A DNA stretch of 29,818 nucleotides. Origin: a virus. The DNA is taken from IMG/VR virus record IMGVR_UViG_3300019124_000022, positions 1 to 29,818 of that record; one strand, written 5' to 3'. A model generated the notes under the pieces. That model was not told the origin of the DNA, did no database searches, and saw only the letters and a program-made list of their open reading frames with translations. Both the position numbers and the translations under genes were made by a program. Below, piece by piece: positions 1-6,542 of the stretch (positions within the stretch are counted from its first letter, which is position 1; each line of letters opens with the position of its first letter).

Positions 1-80
1 CTACGGGCTACTTCGAAGGTGCTCGTTTCTTTAGGGGAGCGGCAGGGAACCTCGTGCCCGAAAGTTACGGCGCAGAAGAA
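1..80. other. left chromosomal flank
   Basis: These 80 bases lie outside the left attachment repeat of element 1 and are presumably host chromosome downstream of the original tRNA-Arg gene. I see no gene or clear signal in them. Confidence 0.5.
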
Positions 81-127
81 TGGCGCACCCGACACGATTC
101 GAACGTGTGACCTTTGCCTTCGGAGGG
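81..127 (-). repeat. attL of element 1 (displaced tRNA-Arg 3' fragment)
   Basis: These 47 bases are identical to 16485-16531 and correspond to tRNA positions 31-77, from the anticodon loop to the encoded CCA end. The match stops right after the anticodon loop, where the sequence turns into element DNA. This is the original 3' half of the tRNA, displaced by integration, and it is not a functional tRNA. Confidence 0.9.
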
Positions 128-255
128 TTTCGGTTAGGCATTTTCTCTGGTTTTCAGGAATTTTCTCGAAGTAGCTAAAGCCTTATATTGAAAACATTTT
201 CTGCCGTTTCGGGTTTTCCAGCCAATTCGAGCATCTTCCCCAATTTCGGATTTCG

Positions 256-274
256 TGGTGACTCTGTGGTGACA
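256..274 (+). promoter_or_regulatory. putative integrase arm-type sites, left end of element 1
   Basis: TGGTGACT at 256-263 and TGGTGACA at 267-274 form a direct pair with an 11-bp period, between attL and the integrase start. A matching pair with the same period lies at 16418-16436 inside the other end. Paired short repeats near both ends of an element are typical of tyrosine-integrase arm-binding sites. The function is inferred. Confidence 0.6.
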
Positions 275-299
275 CTAACCCCAAAGGCAAGGGTCACAG

Positions 300-1580
300 A
301 TGCCGAAGCTCACCAAGAAAATCGTGGACGCGGCCGAGCTGCGGGAGAAGCCATATTTCATCTGGTGCAGCGACCTTCCCGGCTTCGGCATCCGTGTCTT
401 TCCGTCCGGCAAGCGGGTCTATTATGCCGATTACCGCAACAAGTCCGGCCAGCGGAAGCGAATGACCATCGGGCCGCACGGCAAGCTCACGACCGAAGAG
501 GCCCGCAAGCTCGCCATGATGACGCTGGGCGACGTTCTGAAGGGCGAAGACCCGGCCGAGGAACGGGCCACCCGCCGCAACTCCCTCACCGTGAAGGAGC
601 TATGCGCCAACTACCTCGAAGCGGCCGAGCGCGGTTTGATCATGGGCAAGGGCGGCCGGGCGAAGAAAGCCTCTACCCTCTACGTGGATCGCGGCCGGAT
701 CGAGCGGCATATCATCCCCTTGCTAGGCTCGAAGCTGGTCCGCGACTTGGCGCAAGCCGACATTCACCGTTTCATCCGTGATGTGGCGGCCGGAAAGACG
801 GCCACCGTCGAGAAGACCGGCAAGCCGCGCGGCAAAGCCATCGTCGAAGGCGGGATCGGCACGGCCGCCCGCACCGCCGGCCTGCTGGGCGGCATCCTGT
901 CCTTCGCCGTGTCCGAGGGCGTCATTCCGTTCAACCCGGCGCAAGGTGTGAAGCGTCCTGCCGACAAGAAGCGCCAGCGGCGGCTCACTGCCGAGGAGTA
1001 CCGCCGGCTAGGAGAGGCGCTTGAGAAAGCCGAGGAGGAGGCAGAGACGGAACAGGCCATTCATGGGGCTTGGCTGCTTGCCCTCACCGGCTGTCGCCTA
1101 GACGAGATCCAAGGGTTGAAGTGGTCCGAGGTTGATGAGGCCGGCGGCTGCTTCCGGCTGGAGGACACGAAGGAAGGTGCATCCGTCCGGCCAATCGGAC
1201 GCCCGGTCTTTGACGTACTGGCGAGGATCGAGAGACGGAAGGGCTGTCCCTATGTGCTACCGGCCGCAAGGGGAGCCAAGGGCCATTATGGCGGCCTGCC
1301 CGGCGGCTGGGAGCGGATTGCCGAGCGAGCCAAGTTCACCGATGTGACGCCGCACACCCTCCGGCATTCTTTCGCCAGCGTGGCCGGCGATCTAGGGTTC
1401 ACCGAGAGCACCATTGCCGCAATGCTGGGCCACGCGGCCGGATCGGTGACCAGCCGCTATGTCCATCACCTCGATAGCGTCCTGATCGCGGCGGCCGATA
1501 AGGTGGCGCGGGCAATTCATGCGCAGATGACGGGAGAGGAAGGCAAAATCGTGCAGCTTCCAAGCCGGGCGGCGCGGTGA
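300..1580 (+). CDS. int: tyrosine-type site-specific integrase of element 1
   Basis: This 426-aa protein catalyses integration and excision of element 1 at tRNA-Arg. The N-terminus (residues 1-85) resembles the DUF4102-type arm-binding domain, the middle (95-210) is the SAM-like core-binding domain and the C-terminus is the catalytic domain. Catalytic residues are visible: R266 in TGCRLDEI, K291, H352 and R355 in HTLRHSF, H378 in LGHAAG and the nucleophile Y387 in SRYVH. The ATG follows AAGGG about 7 bases upstream. It sits 170 bp inside attL and reads into the element, next to the putative arm sites. Length and motifs are normal for the P4-like family, so the gene looks intact. Confidence 0.95.
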   Translation: MPKLTKKIVDAAELREKPYFIWCSDLPGFGIRVFPSGKRVYYADYRNKSGQRKRMTIGPHGKLTTEEARKLAMMTLGDVLKGEDPAEERATRRNSLTVKELCANYLEAAERGLIMGKGGRAKKASTLYVDRGRIERHIIPLLGSKLVRDLAQADIHRFIRDVAAGKTATVEKTGKPRGKAIVEGGIGTAARTAGLLGGILSFAVSEGVIPFNPAQGVKRPADKKRQRRLTAEEYRRLGEALEKAEEEAETEQAIHGAWLLALTGCRLDEIQGLKWSEVDEAGGCFRLEDTKEGASVRPIGRPVFDVLARIERRKGCPYVLPAARGAKGHYGGLPGGWERIAERAKFTDVTPHTLRHSFASVAGDLGFTESTIAAMLGHAAGSVTSRYVHHLDSVLIAAADKVARAIHAQMTGEEGKIVQLPSRAAR

Positions 1581-1591
1581 CTGACGATTTT

Positions 1592-1683
1592 GCGGTGTAA
1601 CAGGTGTAACGCGTGTAACAGCACTGATTTTAAAGGAACATTCCTGTTACACCGCGACTTACGGCAGGTGTAACAGGTGTAAC
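1592..1683. repeat. iteron cluster 1 (GGTGTAAC repeats) with inverted repeat
   Basis: Six copies of the 8-mer lie here. Three are forward at 9-bp period (1594, 1603, and 1612 as CGTGTAAC), one is inverted (1647-1654), and two are forward (1667, 1676). A perfect 13-bp inverted repeat (1592-1604 with 1643-1655) flanks an AT-rich centre. The same six-copy order in mirror image occurs at 8493-8605. It could be a Rep-binding site, a second origin arm or a transcription end for int. The rest of the 1581-1798 gap shows no gene. Confidence 0.7.
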
Positions 1684-1798
1684 AATTGCCAGCAGGTTGA
1701 AAGCTCAGTCCGCTGGGTACTCAGATTTGAGCCCTTCGGCAAGCAGTTGGATCAGCTCGCAAGGCTGCCCGGCCACTTCACAATCGATAGCAAAATCG

Positions 1799-2314
1799 TC
1801 ACCGAATTGACAGGAGCTCGTCTGCTTGGGCTTCGGTTATCTCGGTAGGCTTGCCCCAACGGGCCCAAAGATCAAGCATTGCTTCATAATCAGGCTCACC
1901 GCCGTGAGAATTCAGGTAATGGTTATGCTCGATGTACTTACCATTTTTGATCAGGAAATTGGCATACGCGAGCAGTTCGGGGTCTTTGTTGCCGTCGAAG
2001 CCTGGAAATTTGGGCTCGAAATTCTCAAGACGTAGGCGGCCTGAAGGATCACGGTCACCACCTGAATTGTCGAGCGCTTCTTTGTTCTTGGCGAGCTTTA
2101 GCAGGTAGTACAGCCACATGATGGTATGAACGAAGTTAGTCCGCTCCTCCGGAATAGGCTCAGAGAGACCAAGATACTCGTCATATTCGGCCTCATATCC
2201 TCTATCTAGAATGGTGATGATTTCCTCATAACCTTCGGGATTCTTCTCAAGTGCTGCGAGGATTCGATATTGACCGATCAGGATCGCCCGCTCGGCAGGG
2301 GTGAGCTTCGCCAT
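1799..2314 (-). CDS. YfbU-family protein
   Basis: This 171-aa protein resembles E. coli YfbU (164 aa; PF03887). The likeness covers the N-terminal pattern LTPAERAILIGQYRIL, then an ILDRGY segment (residues 36-41), EERTNFVHTIMWLYYLL (about 56-72), a PGFDGNKD stretch (104-111) and YEAMLDLWARWGKP near the C-terminus. The biochemical role of YfbU is not well established; it is a helical cytosolic protein. It is the last gene of the minus-strand accessory block, 242 bp downstream of the NYN gene, so it may be cotranscribed with it or have its own promoter. That gap shows no clear ORF. The family call rests on remembered pattern similarity and is fairly strong. Confidence 0.75.
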   Translation of the reverse strand: MAKLTPAERAILIGQYRILAALEKNPEGYEEIITILDRGYEAEYDEYLGLSEPIPEERTNFVHTIMWLYYLLKLAKNKEALDNSGGDRDPSGRLRLENFEPKFPGFDGNKDPELLAYANFLIKNGKYIEHNHYLNSHGGEPDYEAMLDLWARWGKPTEITEAQADELLSIR

Positions 2315-2556
2315 AGTTGCCTCAAAGAATGGAATTTCTGCTGTTCACCAGAGTTGGGCAGCGACTGATTTGTCACATGAGTCTTGCGCAACTGGCAACG
2401 TAGGCAAGGCACCCGCCCACGTCTGTGTTTGGTGCGGCGCCGAGTGGTAATTTCCGCAACGTGGAATCTCTACCCTCAAACCCATGCGCCACAAGGCTTT
2501 GATGGTATTTCTCTTGCCGTTTTTGGCCGAAAGAATCAGTAGGCAAATCGGCCGAG

Positions 2557-3324
2557 CTATTCGGCAACCTCATCTTTCGCTGGTGCTTTAGACTCTTCAG
2601 GAACCGTTATTGTGTAAGCCTTCTTCACTTTCTTTTGCGGAGCAGGCGGAGTGCGAACACCATCTGTATGTTCGAATAGGTGATCGTGAAGCTTCTGCCC
2701 AAGAGGATCGATGATAATATCGATGCCCTCTCGCCTAGCGAGCTTCGCGGCAGGAACGAAGTCGCTATCTCCTATGACTAGGACGATTTGATCAACAAGC
2801 TTCTTGTATGAAAGAGCAGCTACGTCCAATCCGAGCCGCATATCGACGCCTTTCTGATTGGTGTCGATGATAAAGCTCTCATCAGTAAGGTCCTCAAATT
2901 TCACCTCACCGCGGAGCAGCTTGGTAACCACGTCTTGCTTCAGACGCCAGTTCGTCGTGTCGAGGAGATGGCCGAGGCGAAGAGCTACCTTCCGCTTCCG
3001 CTTCAGTTCGTTGTGGAGCTCGCGGCGGAAGACCGCTTGAGGGGTTTTGCCGAAGTCGATGACCTTTTTACTTACGGGATGGTGCATCTTCTTCTCAAGC
3101 GGAGGACAGTCGTAAAAGAAGATGCGGTAGAGATCGAAGCTTTCGAAGATCGGCCTCCGATCAAGGTCTTGTCCAGTACGCTGATATTTGTGACGCAGAG
3201 CGTGTTCGTGGATTATCCGTGCAACGGCCTTTGGATCATCCGCCTGGACATCTGGGAAATAATGTTTCAGCCTCTTTAGAAAGAAGCCCCCATCAACCAA
3301 TACCGCCACACGATTTCGATGCAT
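2557..3324 (-). CDS. NYN-domain (LabA/DUF88-like) putative RNase
   Basis: The protein has 255 aa from the ATG at 3324; an upstream in-frame TTG at 3342 is less likely. It shows the PIN-like NYN fold signature: an N-terminal strand with acidic D11 in VLVDGGFF, KGVDMRLGLD around residue 161 and IGDSDFVPAAKLARREG with D186 and D188. These acidic residues form the metal site for RNA cleavage in this superfamily. The C-terminal 35 residues are charged and likely disordered. A TTGACG-17-TATCTC promoter and a long 5' leader hairpin lie just upstream, suggesting the transcript is regulated at RNA level. With its nuclease and YfbU neighbours it may belong to a defence or helper-interference cargo of the satellite. 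That role is inferred. Confidence 0.85.
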   Translation of the reverse strand: MHRNRVAVLVDGGFFLKRLKHYFPDVQADDPKAVARIIHEHALRHKYQRTGQDLDRRPIFESFDLYRIFFYDCPPLEKKMHHPVSKKVIDFGKTPQAVFRRELHNELKRKRKVALRLGHLLDTTNWRLKQDVVTKLLRGEVKFEDLTDESFIIDTNQKGVDMRLGLDVAALSYKKLVDQIVLVIGDSDFVPAAKLARREGIDIIIDPLGQKLHDHLFEHTDGVRTPPAPQKKVKKAYTITVPEESKAPAKDEVAE

Positions 3325-3344
3325 TCGATGCCCGTAAAGCAATA

Positions 3345-3413
3345 AGCCCCTGGGCTCGGCTTCCCGTACATAAATCGATCCAAGATCGACGGGAGAGCTT
3401 ACTGCCAGGGGCT
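3345..3413 (-). ncRNA. 5' leader hairpin of the NYN gene
   Basis: A perfect 9-bp stem joins AGCCCCTGG (3345-3353) with CCAGGGGCT (3405-3413). An inner 6-bp stem pairs TCCCGT (3362-3367) with ACGGGA (about 3389-3394). On the minus strand it begins only a few bases after the predicted transcription start and ends about 20 bases before the start codon. It could be an attenuator, an mRNA-stability structure or a target of the NYN RNase itself. No known RNA family is assigned. Confidence 0.55.
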
Positions 3414-3424
3414 GAATGAATTGT

Positions 3425-3453
3425 GAGATAGCTCACCCTCACCTAACCGTCAA
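3425..3453 (-). promoter_or_regulatory. promoter for the NYN gene, with overlapping operator-like palindrome
   Basis: On the minus strand a TTGACG -35 (3448-3453) is followed after 17 bp by TATCTC (3425-3430). The short palindrome GTGAG-ATAG-CTCAC overlaps the -10 box and could bind a repressor. The rest of the 3343-3588 gap contains the leader hairpin and no ORF that I would support. Confidence 0.45.
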
Positions 3454-3588
3454 CAGCCATAACCGTTCCGGCGTTTAAAACTTTCGATGAGTAGGATACC
3501 TCATTTGGGGTGTCTTCGGAGCATTTTCAACCCCCGAGAATGATCTGTAAGCCTTTCAAAAACCTAGCATAATCTGCTGGATATGGCC

Positions 3589-4080
3589 TCACTCCCGTGC
3601 CTTCTTCAACCTCACACCCGGCCCACCGCCATTCTCAGGAATGAACTCGACGCCAGCAGCTTCGAGCAGATCCTGGATCACACGCCTATCATCCTCTGGC
3701 TTTCTTAGGAGGCGCATTCGGGAATCGTGCGCCAATGCAGAACATTCGATTTCAACAAGTCTGATGCCGTTCGCCGGGAGCACCTGACGCCGCCGCTCGT
3801 CATAAATCTTCCGCTGCTCTCCTCGATGGACACCGCTCACAGTGAGTTTCCAAGGCTTATCGAAATGCGCAACGGGTCCACTGTGCTGCTCTTCCCGGTA
3901 TTCAACGACCAGTGCCAATGATGGATAGTACGCATCGACAGGCAACTTAGCGCACCGCCCGCTTGGGCCAGGATCTCCGATCAGGAATGGAAACCGCTTC
4001 TGCCGCTCAGCCGTTTGGCCGAGCACCTGGTCGCATAAGCTGATTACGTATGCCTCGTCGCTTTGATCTCGCTTCCCCAT
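3589..4080 (-). CDS. putative PD-(D/E)XK-like endonuclease
   Basis: This is a 163-aa protein if it starts at the ATG at 4080, which has AAGGGAA just upstream; an in-frame ATG at 4134 lacks a good site. The middle reads LPVDAYYPSLALVVEYREEQH, followed by YDERRRQVLPANGIRLVEI. This matches the layout of Vsr/DUF559-type nucleases: an acidic residue before a strand, a hydrophobic strand ending in E, a QH pair, then a helix with R and a final strand. The classical ExK lysine is not obvious, so activity is uncertain. It sits in a minus-strand run behind a ribbon-helix-helix regulator and a small unknown gene. It may be a DNA nuclease cargo; the exact family is not identified. Confidence 0.6.
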   Translation of the reverse strand: MGKRDQSDEAYVISLCDQVLGQTAERQKRFPFLIGDPGPSGRCAKLPVDAYYPSLALVVEYREEQHSGPVAHFDKPWKLTVSGVHRGEQRKIYDERRRQVLPANGIRLVEIECSALAHDSRMRLLRKPEDDRRVIQDLLEAAGVEFIPENGGGPGVRLKKARE

Positions 4081-4149
4081 TTCCCTTGCCTTAGCTTTTG
4101 TTCTTGTGGCGCCGCACCCCAGCTCCACCGCCATCGTCAGGAATGGCCG

Positions 4150-4485
4150 TCATTCAGGCTGGCGTGGCATCAAGCCACTTTCAGCGAGTTCGTTCACGAT
4201 CCCGATCACTTGCTCCTTTTGCTCGTCATTGAGCCACTTTAGCGAAGTACGTGCGAGACTTAGCACGTAGTCATAATCTCTCTGCGAAAGCTGGAATGCC
4301 CCAGATGCAGCGCAGTTTGTGACCCAAACACCAAGAATAAATCCTAGCGCATGATTAGTTTGAACCTCATTCATGCCGTTCAGCTTCCCAGCGGCATATT
4401 GCTCTATGCTTCTGGCATTAGAGACAGCATGCTGAGGGATTTTGTTTATGATGTTTTCTTTCGGCGGCTTGAATAGACCAAACAT
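4150..4485 (-). CDS. hypothetical protein (111 aa)
   Basis: I do not recognise this protein. It looks soluble and mostly helical, starts MFGLFKPPKENI and has a central mildly hydrophobic stretch (about residues 46-60) and a C-terminal helix with LNDEQKEQVIGIVNELAESG. It lies 26 bp downstream of the ribbon-helix-helix gene and 69 bp upstream of the nuclease-like gene on the same strand, so the three probably form an operon transcribed leftward. No toxin signature is clear, although an RHH gene followed by a ~110-aa gene is a common toxin-antitoxin layout. Confidence 0.6.
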   Translation of the reverse strand: MFGLFKPPKENIINKIPQHAVSNARSIEQYAAGKLNGMNEVQTNHALGFILGVWVTNCAASGAFQLSQRDYDYVLSLARTSLKWLNDEQKEQVIGIVNELAESGLMPRQPE

Positions 4486-4511
4486 CTATTTTGGCTCCAG
4501 TGATCGTCTAC

Positions 4512-4673
4512 TTACTTCAGGTAGCCCTTCGCCTTCAGGTGCTCGATTAGCAGCTTTTCCATGAGTGACGTCAGGGAACGGTGATCATCAGCAGCGGCTT
4601 TTTCGGCAGCTTCCTTGAGGCTGGGATCAATTCTGAGATTGAGGGTGGCCGTCTTCTTCCGTTGCTCTGCCAT
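4512..4673 (-). CDS. small ribbon-helix-helix DNA-binding protein
   Basis: This 53-aa protein starts at ATG 4673 with MAEQRKK; an upstream start at 4742 would run through the divergent promoter and is less likely. TATLNLRIDPSLKEAAEKAA gives the RHH strand followed by helix one, and HRSLTSLMEKLLIEHLKAKG gives helix two. The strand would insert in the DNA major groove as a dimer. The divergent promoter at 4692-4720 carries an ACTTG...CAAGT inverted repeat that is a likely operator. It could be a regulator of both directions or an antitoxin for the next gene. Confidence 0.8.
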   Translation of the reverse strand: MAEQRKKTATLNLRIDPSLKEAAEKAAADDHRSLTSLMEKLLIEHLKAKGYLK

Positions 4674-4691
4674 AAATGTAACGCCAGTGGC

Positions 4692-4727
4692 TTGACATGC
4701 GACTTGTATAGCCACAGTATCGCAAGT
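4692..4727 (+). promoter_or_regulatory. sigma70-type promoter with inverted-repeat operator
   Basis: TTGACA (4692-4697), a 17-bp spacer and CAGTAT (4715-4720) form a good promoter reading right. ACTTG (4702-4706) and CAAGT (4723-4727) form an inverted repeat, extended by TATA and TATCG, that spans the -10 region. It lies between the RHH gene on the minus strand and the acidic-protein gene on the plus strand, as expected for an autoregulated divergent control region. Confidence 0.6.
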
Positions 4728-4744
4728 GTCGTTACAAAGCAAAC

Positions 4745-4779
4745 GGCCGCGCTAGGTGGTTGCAACACCCAACGCGGCC
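4745..4779 (+). promoter_or_regulatory. 5' leader hairpin upstream of the acidic-protein gene
   Basis: GGCCGCG (4745-4751) pairs perfectly with CGCGGCC (4773-4779), and GGTG (4755-4758) pairs with CACC (4766-4769) inside. It lies between the promoter at 4692 and the start at 4804. Without a T-run it is probably not a terminator but a leader structure that protects or regulates the mRNA. Confidence 0.5.
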
Positions 4780-4803
4780 TGACCATCAACATGGAGTGAA
4801 GCC

Positions 4804-5181
4804 ATGTCTCAGGCTGTTGTCAGCCCTACCACACAGAGTTCCCATAGCGCACCTCTGTCAGTGACCCTTATTACCGCGGAAGCTGTTGCAATGAACCGTC
4901 TAGCACGTGAGACGGCTCGCCTTGTCGAACGCCTGGAAATTCTAGGCATGGCAACAGGCGACGGGCTGCGCCCTGCCGTAGAGGGAGCGGCCGAGGCCCT
5001 TATCAGATTCCTCGACTACCTCGACGGCGATTCTGACCTAGAGCCGGAAGAGGATGACGAGCACGACGGCCGAGAGCCGGACGAGGACTTCGAGGATGCG
5101 GACGACAACGGCATAGCGGACGCTGGCGGCTTGGCTGAGCAATGGAGCGGGGTCCGGCAAGTCACAACTGGCGTAGAGTGA
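4804..5181 (+). CDS. small acidic protein (125 aa)
   Basis: I know no function for it. Residues 1-30 look disordered, 30-75 are helical (MNRLARETARLVERLEILG and AAEALIRFLDYL), and 76-105 are almost all D and E (LEPEEDDEHDGREPDEDFED). Such small acidic proteins with a DGD-x-DLEPE motif recur in alphaproteobacterial prophages and islands. A DNA-mimic role is possible from the charge but is speculation. GGAG sits 7 bases before the ATG. A strong promoter and leader hairpin precede it, so it is probably an early gene of the rightward transcript. Confidence 0.7.
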   Translation: MSQAVVSPTTQSSHSAPLSVTLITAEAVAMNRLARETARLVERLEILGMATGDGLRPAVEGAAEALIRFLDYLDGDSDLEPEEDDEHDGREPDEDFEDADDNGIADAGGLAEQWSGVRQVTTGVE

Positions 5182-5214
5182 TCCATCGGCCCGGCCCCAA
5201 CGATGGAGCCGGGC
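5182..5214 (+). promoter_or_regulatory. two mutually exclusive hairpins after the acidic-protein gene
   Basis: TCCATCG (5182-5188) pairs with CGATGGA (5201-5207), while GCCCGGC (5189-5195) pairs with GCCGGGC (5208-5214). The two 7-bp stems interlock, so only one can form fully at a time. The second is followed by TTAT and could act as a weak terminator. It starts right after the stop codon. A switch role is inferred. Confidence 0.45.
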
Positions 5215-5227
5215 TTATCCACAGGCG

Positions 5228-5277
5228 CCTCTTGCAAATCGCCAGAGGCTGCGCTACCTCTTGCAAATCACAAGAGG
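5228..5277 (+). promoter_or_regulatory. tandem 21-bp palindromic operators
   Basis: Two near-identical sites occur at 5228-5248 and 5257-5277, each CCTCTTGCAAATC followed by an AGAGG half, 29 bp apart start to start. The second is the better palindrome (CCTCTTG...CAAGAGG). It contains the ribosome-binding region of the next gene (AAGAGGTGA, start at 5284), so a bound repressor or a folded mRNA could block expression. The MerR-like product of the next gene is the obvious candidate binder. Confidence 0.6.
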
Positions 5278-5283
5278 TGACAA

Positions 5284-5751
5284 ATGACCATCCGCCCGAA
5301 GCTAACTACCAAGTCTGCCTGTCGTGTGGCCCGTATTGATCGCGACCGTTTCAACGAACATGTCGCGGCCGGCCGCTTCCCCTGCGCGCCTAACACAGTT
5401 CCTGGCCGTGCTCGCCTGTTCGATCCGGACGACATGATCGGACTTTGGCTCTTCCGCGAACTGATGGAAGACGGATTTGAACCGGCCAAAGCGGGTGAAA
5501 TCGCATGTGAAGTCGCCAATGCTGCCCGTTGCTACCCGGATGCGTCCACTATCTCCTACGTTCAAGACTACTTTGGTAACGGTGGCAGGGCCTTCCCCTC
5601 TGATGCCGTCCCTGCCCCGTCAGAGTGGGATAACGTGCTCTTCAGCGGCACTGATATCCGGAAAGTCACGACGTACCGCATCGGCAAATTGCGCCAGCTG
5701 ATCGCGCACTACACCGCGGAAGAAAATTCCATCATCGGCGAGGACGACTGA
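5284..5751 (+). CDS. putative MerR-like helix-turn-helix regulator
   Basis: The protein has 155 aa. Residues 1-60 read KSACRVARIDRDRFNEHVAAGRFPCAP then ARLFDPDDMIGLWLFREL, which is the helix-turn-helix plus wing pattern of MerR-superfamily DNA-binding domains. The following helix (MEDGFEPAKAGEIACEVANA) could dimerise. The C-terminal 60 residues are not recognised. The start at 5284 overlaps the second palindromic operator and has AAGAGGTG as ribosome-binding site. In satellites such genes lie in the regulation module between integrase and primase; it may control excision or replication genes. The exact role is inferred. Confidence 0.65.
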   Translation: MTIRPKLTTKSACRVARIDRDRFNEHVAAGRFPCAPNTVPGRARLFDPDDMIGLWLFRELMEDGFEPAKAGEIACEVANAARCYPDASTISYVQDYFGNGGRAFPSDAVPAPSEWDNVLFSGTDIRKVTTYRIGKLRQLIAHYTAEENSIIGEDD

Positions 5752-5827
5752 CGCAAACTTCGTGATGGGAATTGCTCTTCGGCTCCTCCCCTAACCGAGT
5801 AGCCGAAGACTAATCGAGAGGAAGATG

Positions 5828-6112
5828 ATGAGCACTGAAGCAACGCGGAGCGATCCGCGAACAGATGAGCTTTGCCTGCCGCCTGCCCTGCGCAAGCCGC
5901 GCCTTCGCCGCTGGGAAGCGGCTGAATACCTGGAGCGAGTTCACGGCATCACCATCGCCGTAGCAACTCTCGCCAAGCTCGCCAGCGTCGGCGGCGGCCC
6001 GGCTTATCACAAGAGCAATCGGACACCGCTCTATCCGCGCGACGAGCTGGACCGCTGGGCGGCCGAACGTCTCGGCAACCTGATCACTAGCACATCGGAG
6101 CAACAGCAATGA
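5828..6112 (+). CDS. AlpA/HTH_17-like regulator or excisionase
   Basis: The product has 94 aa; an ATG at 5825 is equally in frame, but 5828 has better spacing from AGAGGA. RRWEAAEYLERVHGITIAVATLAKLASVGGGPAYHKSNRTPLYPRDELDRWAAERLG is not contiguous text of any motif longer than the family's core, but its parts match a winged helix: EAAEYL, a recognition helix with LAKLAS, GGGPAY, and YPRDELDRWA. This is the typical excisionase/AlpA pattern. In PICIs, AlpA activates satellite genes after helper infection. It overlaps the next start by ATGA, showing translational coupling. Confidence 0.7.
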   Translation: MSTEATRSDPRTDELCLPPALRKPRLRRWEAAEYLERVHGITIAVATLAKLASVGGGPAYHKSNRTPLYPRDELDRWAAERLGNLITSTSEQQQ

Positions 6113-6288
6113 GCTTGAAAATGGAAACTGCGACGGGCGGCCAGGCCCGTCGCAGCGAAAAGAAAGCGGTCCCTAGCAAAGTCCGCAGAGCCAATATGAA
6201 CCACAAGACGACGCTGATGGCAATGCCCCGGTTCCGGCCGATCTGGAGCGAGGATCGCCGTCATTTCCAAGGCTGGGAGCTGGCGTGA
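6109..6288 (+). CDS. small basic hypothetical protein (59 aa)
   Basis: The protein is too short for usual ORF cut-offs, but it is coupled at both ends: its ATG overlaps the upstream stop (ATGA) and its TGA overlaps the next ATG (TGATG at 6286-6290). It is rich in R and K, starts MSLKMETATGGQARRSEKK and ends FRPIWSEDRRHFQGWELA. No family is recognised. The coupling and codon use suggest a real gene of the satellite regulatory operon. Confidence 0.55.
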   Translation: MSLKMETATGGQARRSEKKAVPSKVRRANMNHKTTLMAMPRFRPIWSEDRRHFQGWELA

Positions 6289-6542
6289 TGGGGGTGAGCA
6301 TGGCTAGGCGCAAACCCGCCCCTCACGGTTCGCCAGCGGCTTCCTGCGAGTACATCGAGGAGATGGCCGCTTTGATTTGTCTCTACGGCGAAATGCTCCG
6401 CATGCATGCGACCGTCCCTGATATCACGGGGATGGGCTACCACTTGGACAAGGTGATTGCCTACGTGCGTTCGGCCGCGTTCGTCTACGACGACCTGAAA
6501 AAGTCTATGGTCGAGAAAGCCGGGGATAATCGTGCGGCTTGA
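6288..6542 (+). CDS. hypothetical protein (84 aa)
   Basis: The start at 6288 is chosen because its ATG overlaps the preceding stop; a GTG at 6285 is also in frame. A basic N-terminus (MARRKPAPHG) is followed by helices (YIEEMAALICLYGEMLRMHA and MGYHLDKVIAYVRSAAFVYDDLKKSM). No family is recognised. It overlaps the start of the DUF927 gene by 11 bp, so it is part of the same operon and is likely to be translated together with the primase-helicase. Confidence 0.55.
   Translation: MGVSMARRKPAPHGSPAASCEYIEEMAALICLYGEMLRMHATVPDITGMGYHLDKVIAYVRSAAFVYDDLKKSMVEKAGDNRAA

Noticed and set aside
188-781. 197-aa ORF overlapping the integrase
   Set aside because: It lies in another frame of the integrase gene and has the R/P/A-rich composition of a shadow frame.
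1592-1683. CRISPR array
   Set aside because: The repeated unit is 8-9 bp with no spacers of constant length and no cas genes; the pattern fits iterons.
5182-5214. H-type pseudoknot formed by the two interlocked stems
   Set aside because: There are no bases to span the grooves between the stems (loop lengths 0, 5 and 0), so both 7-bp stems cannot form at once; alternative hairpins are more reasonable.
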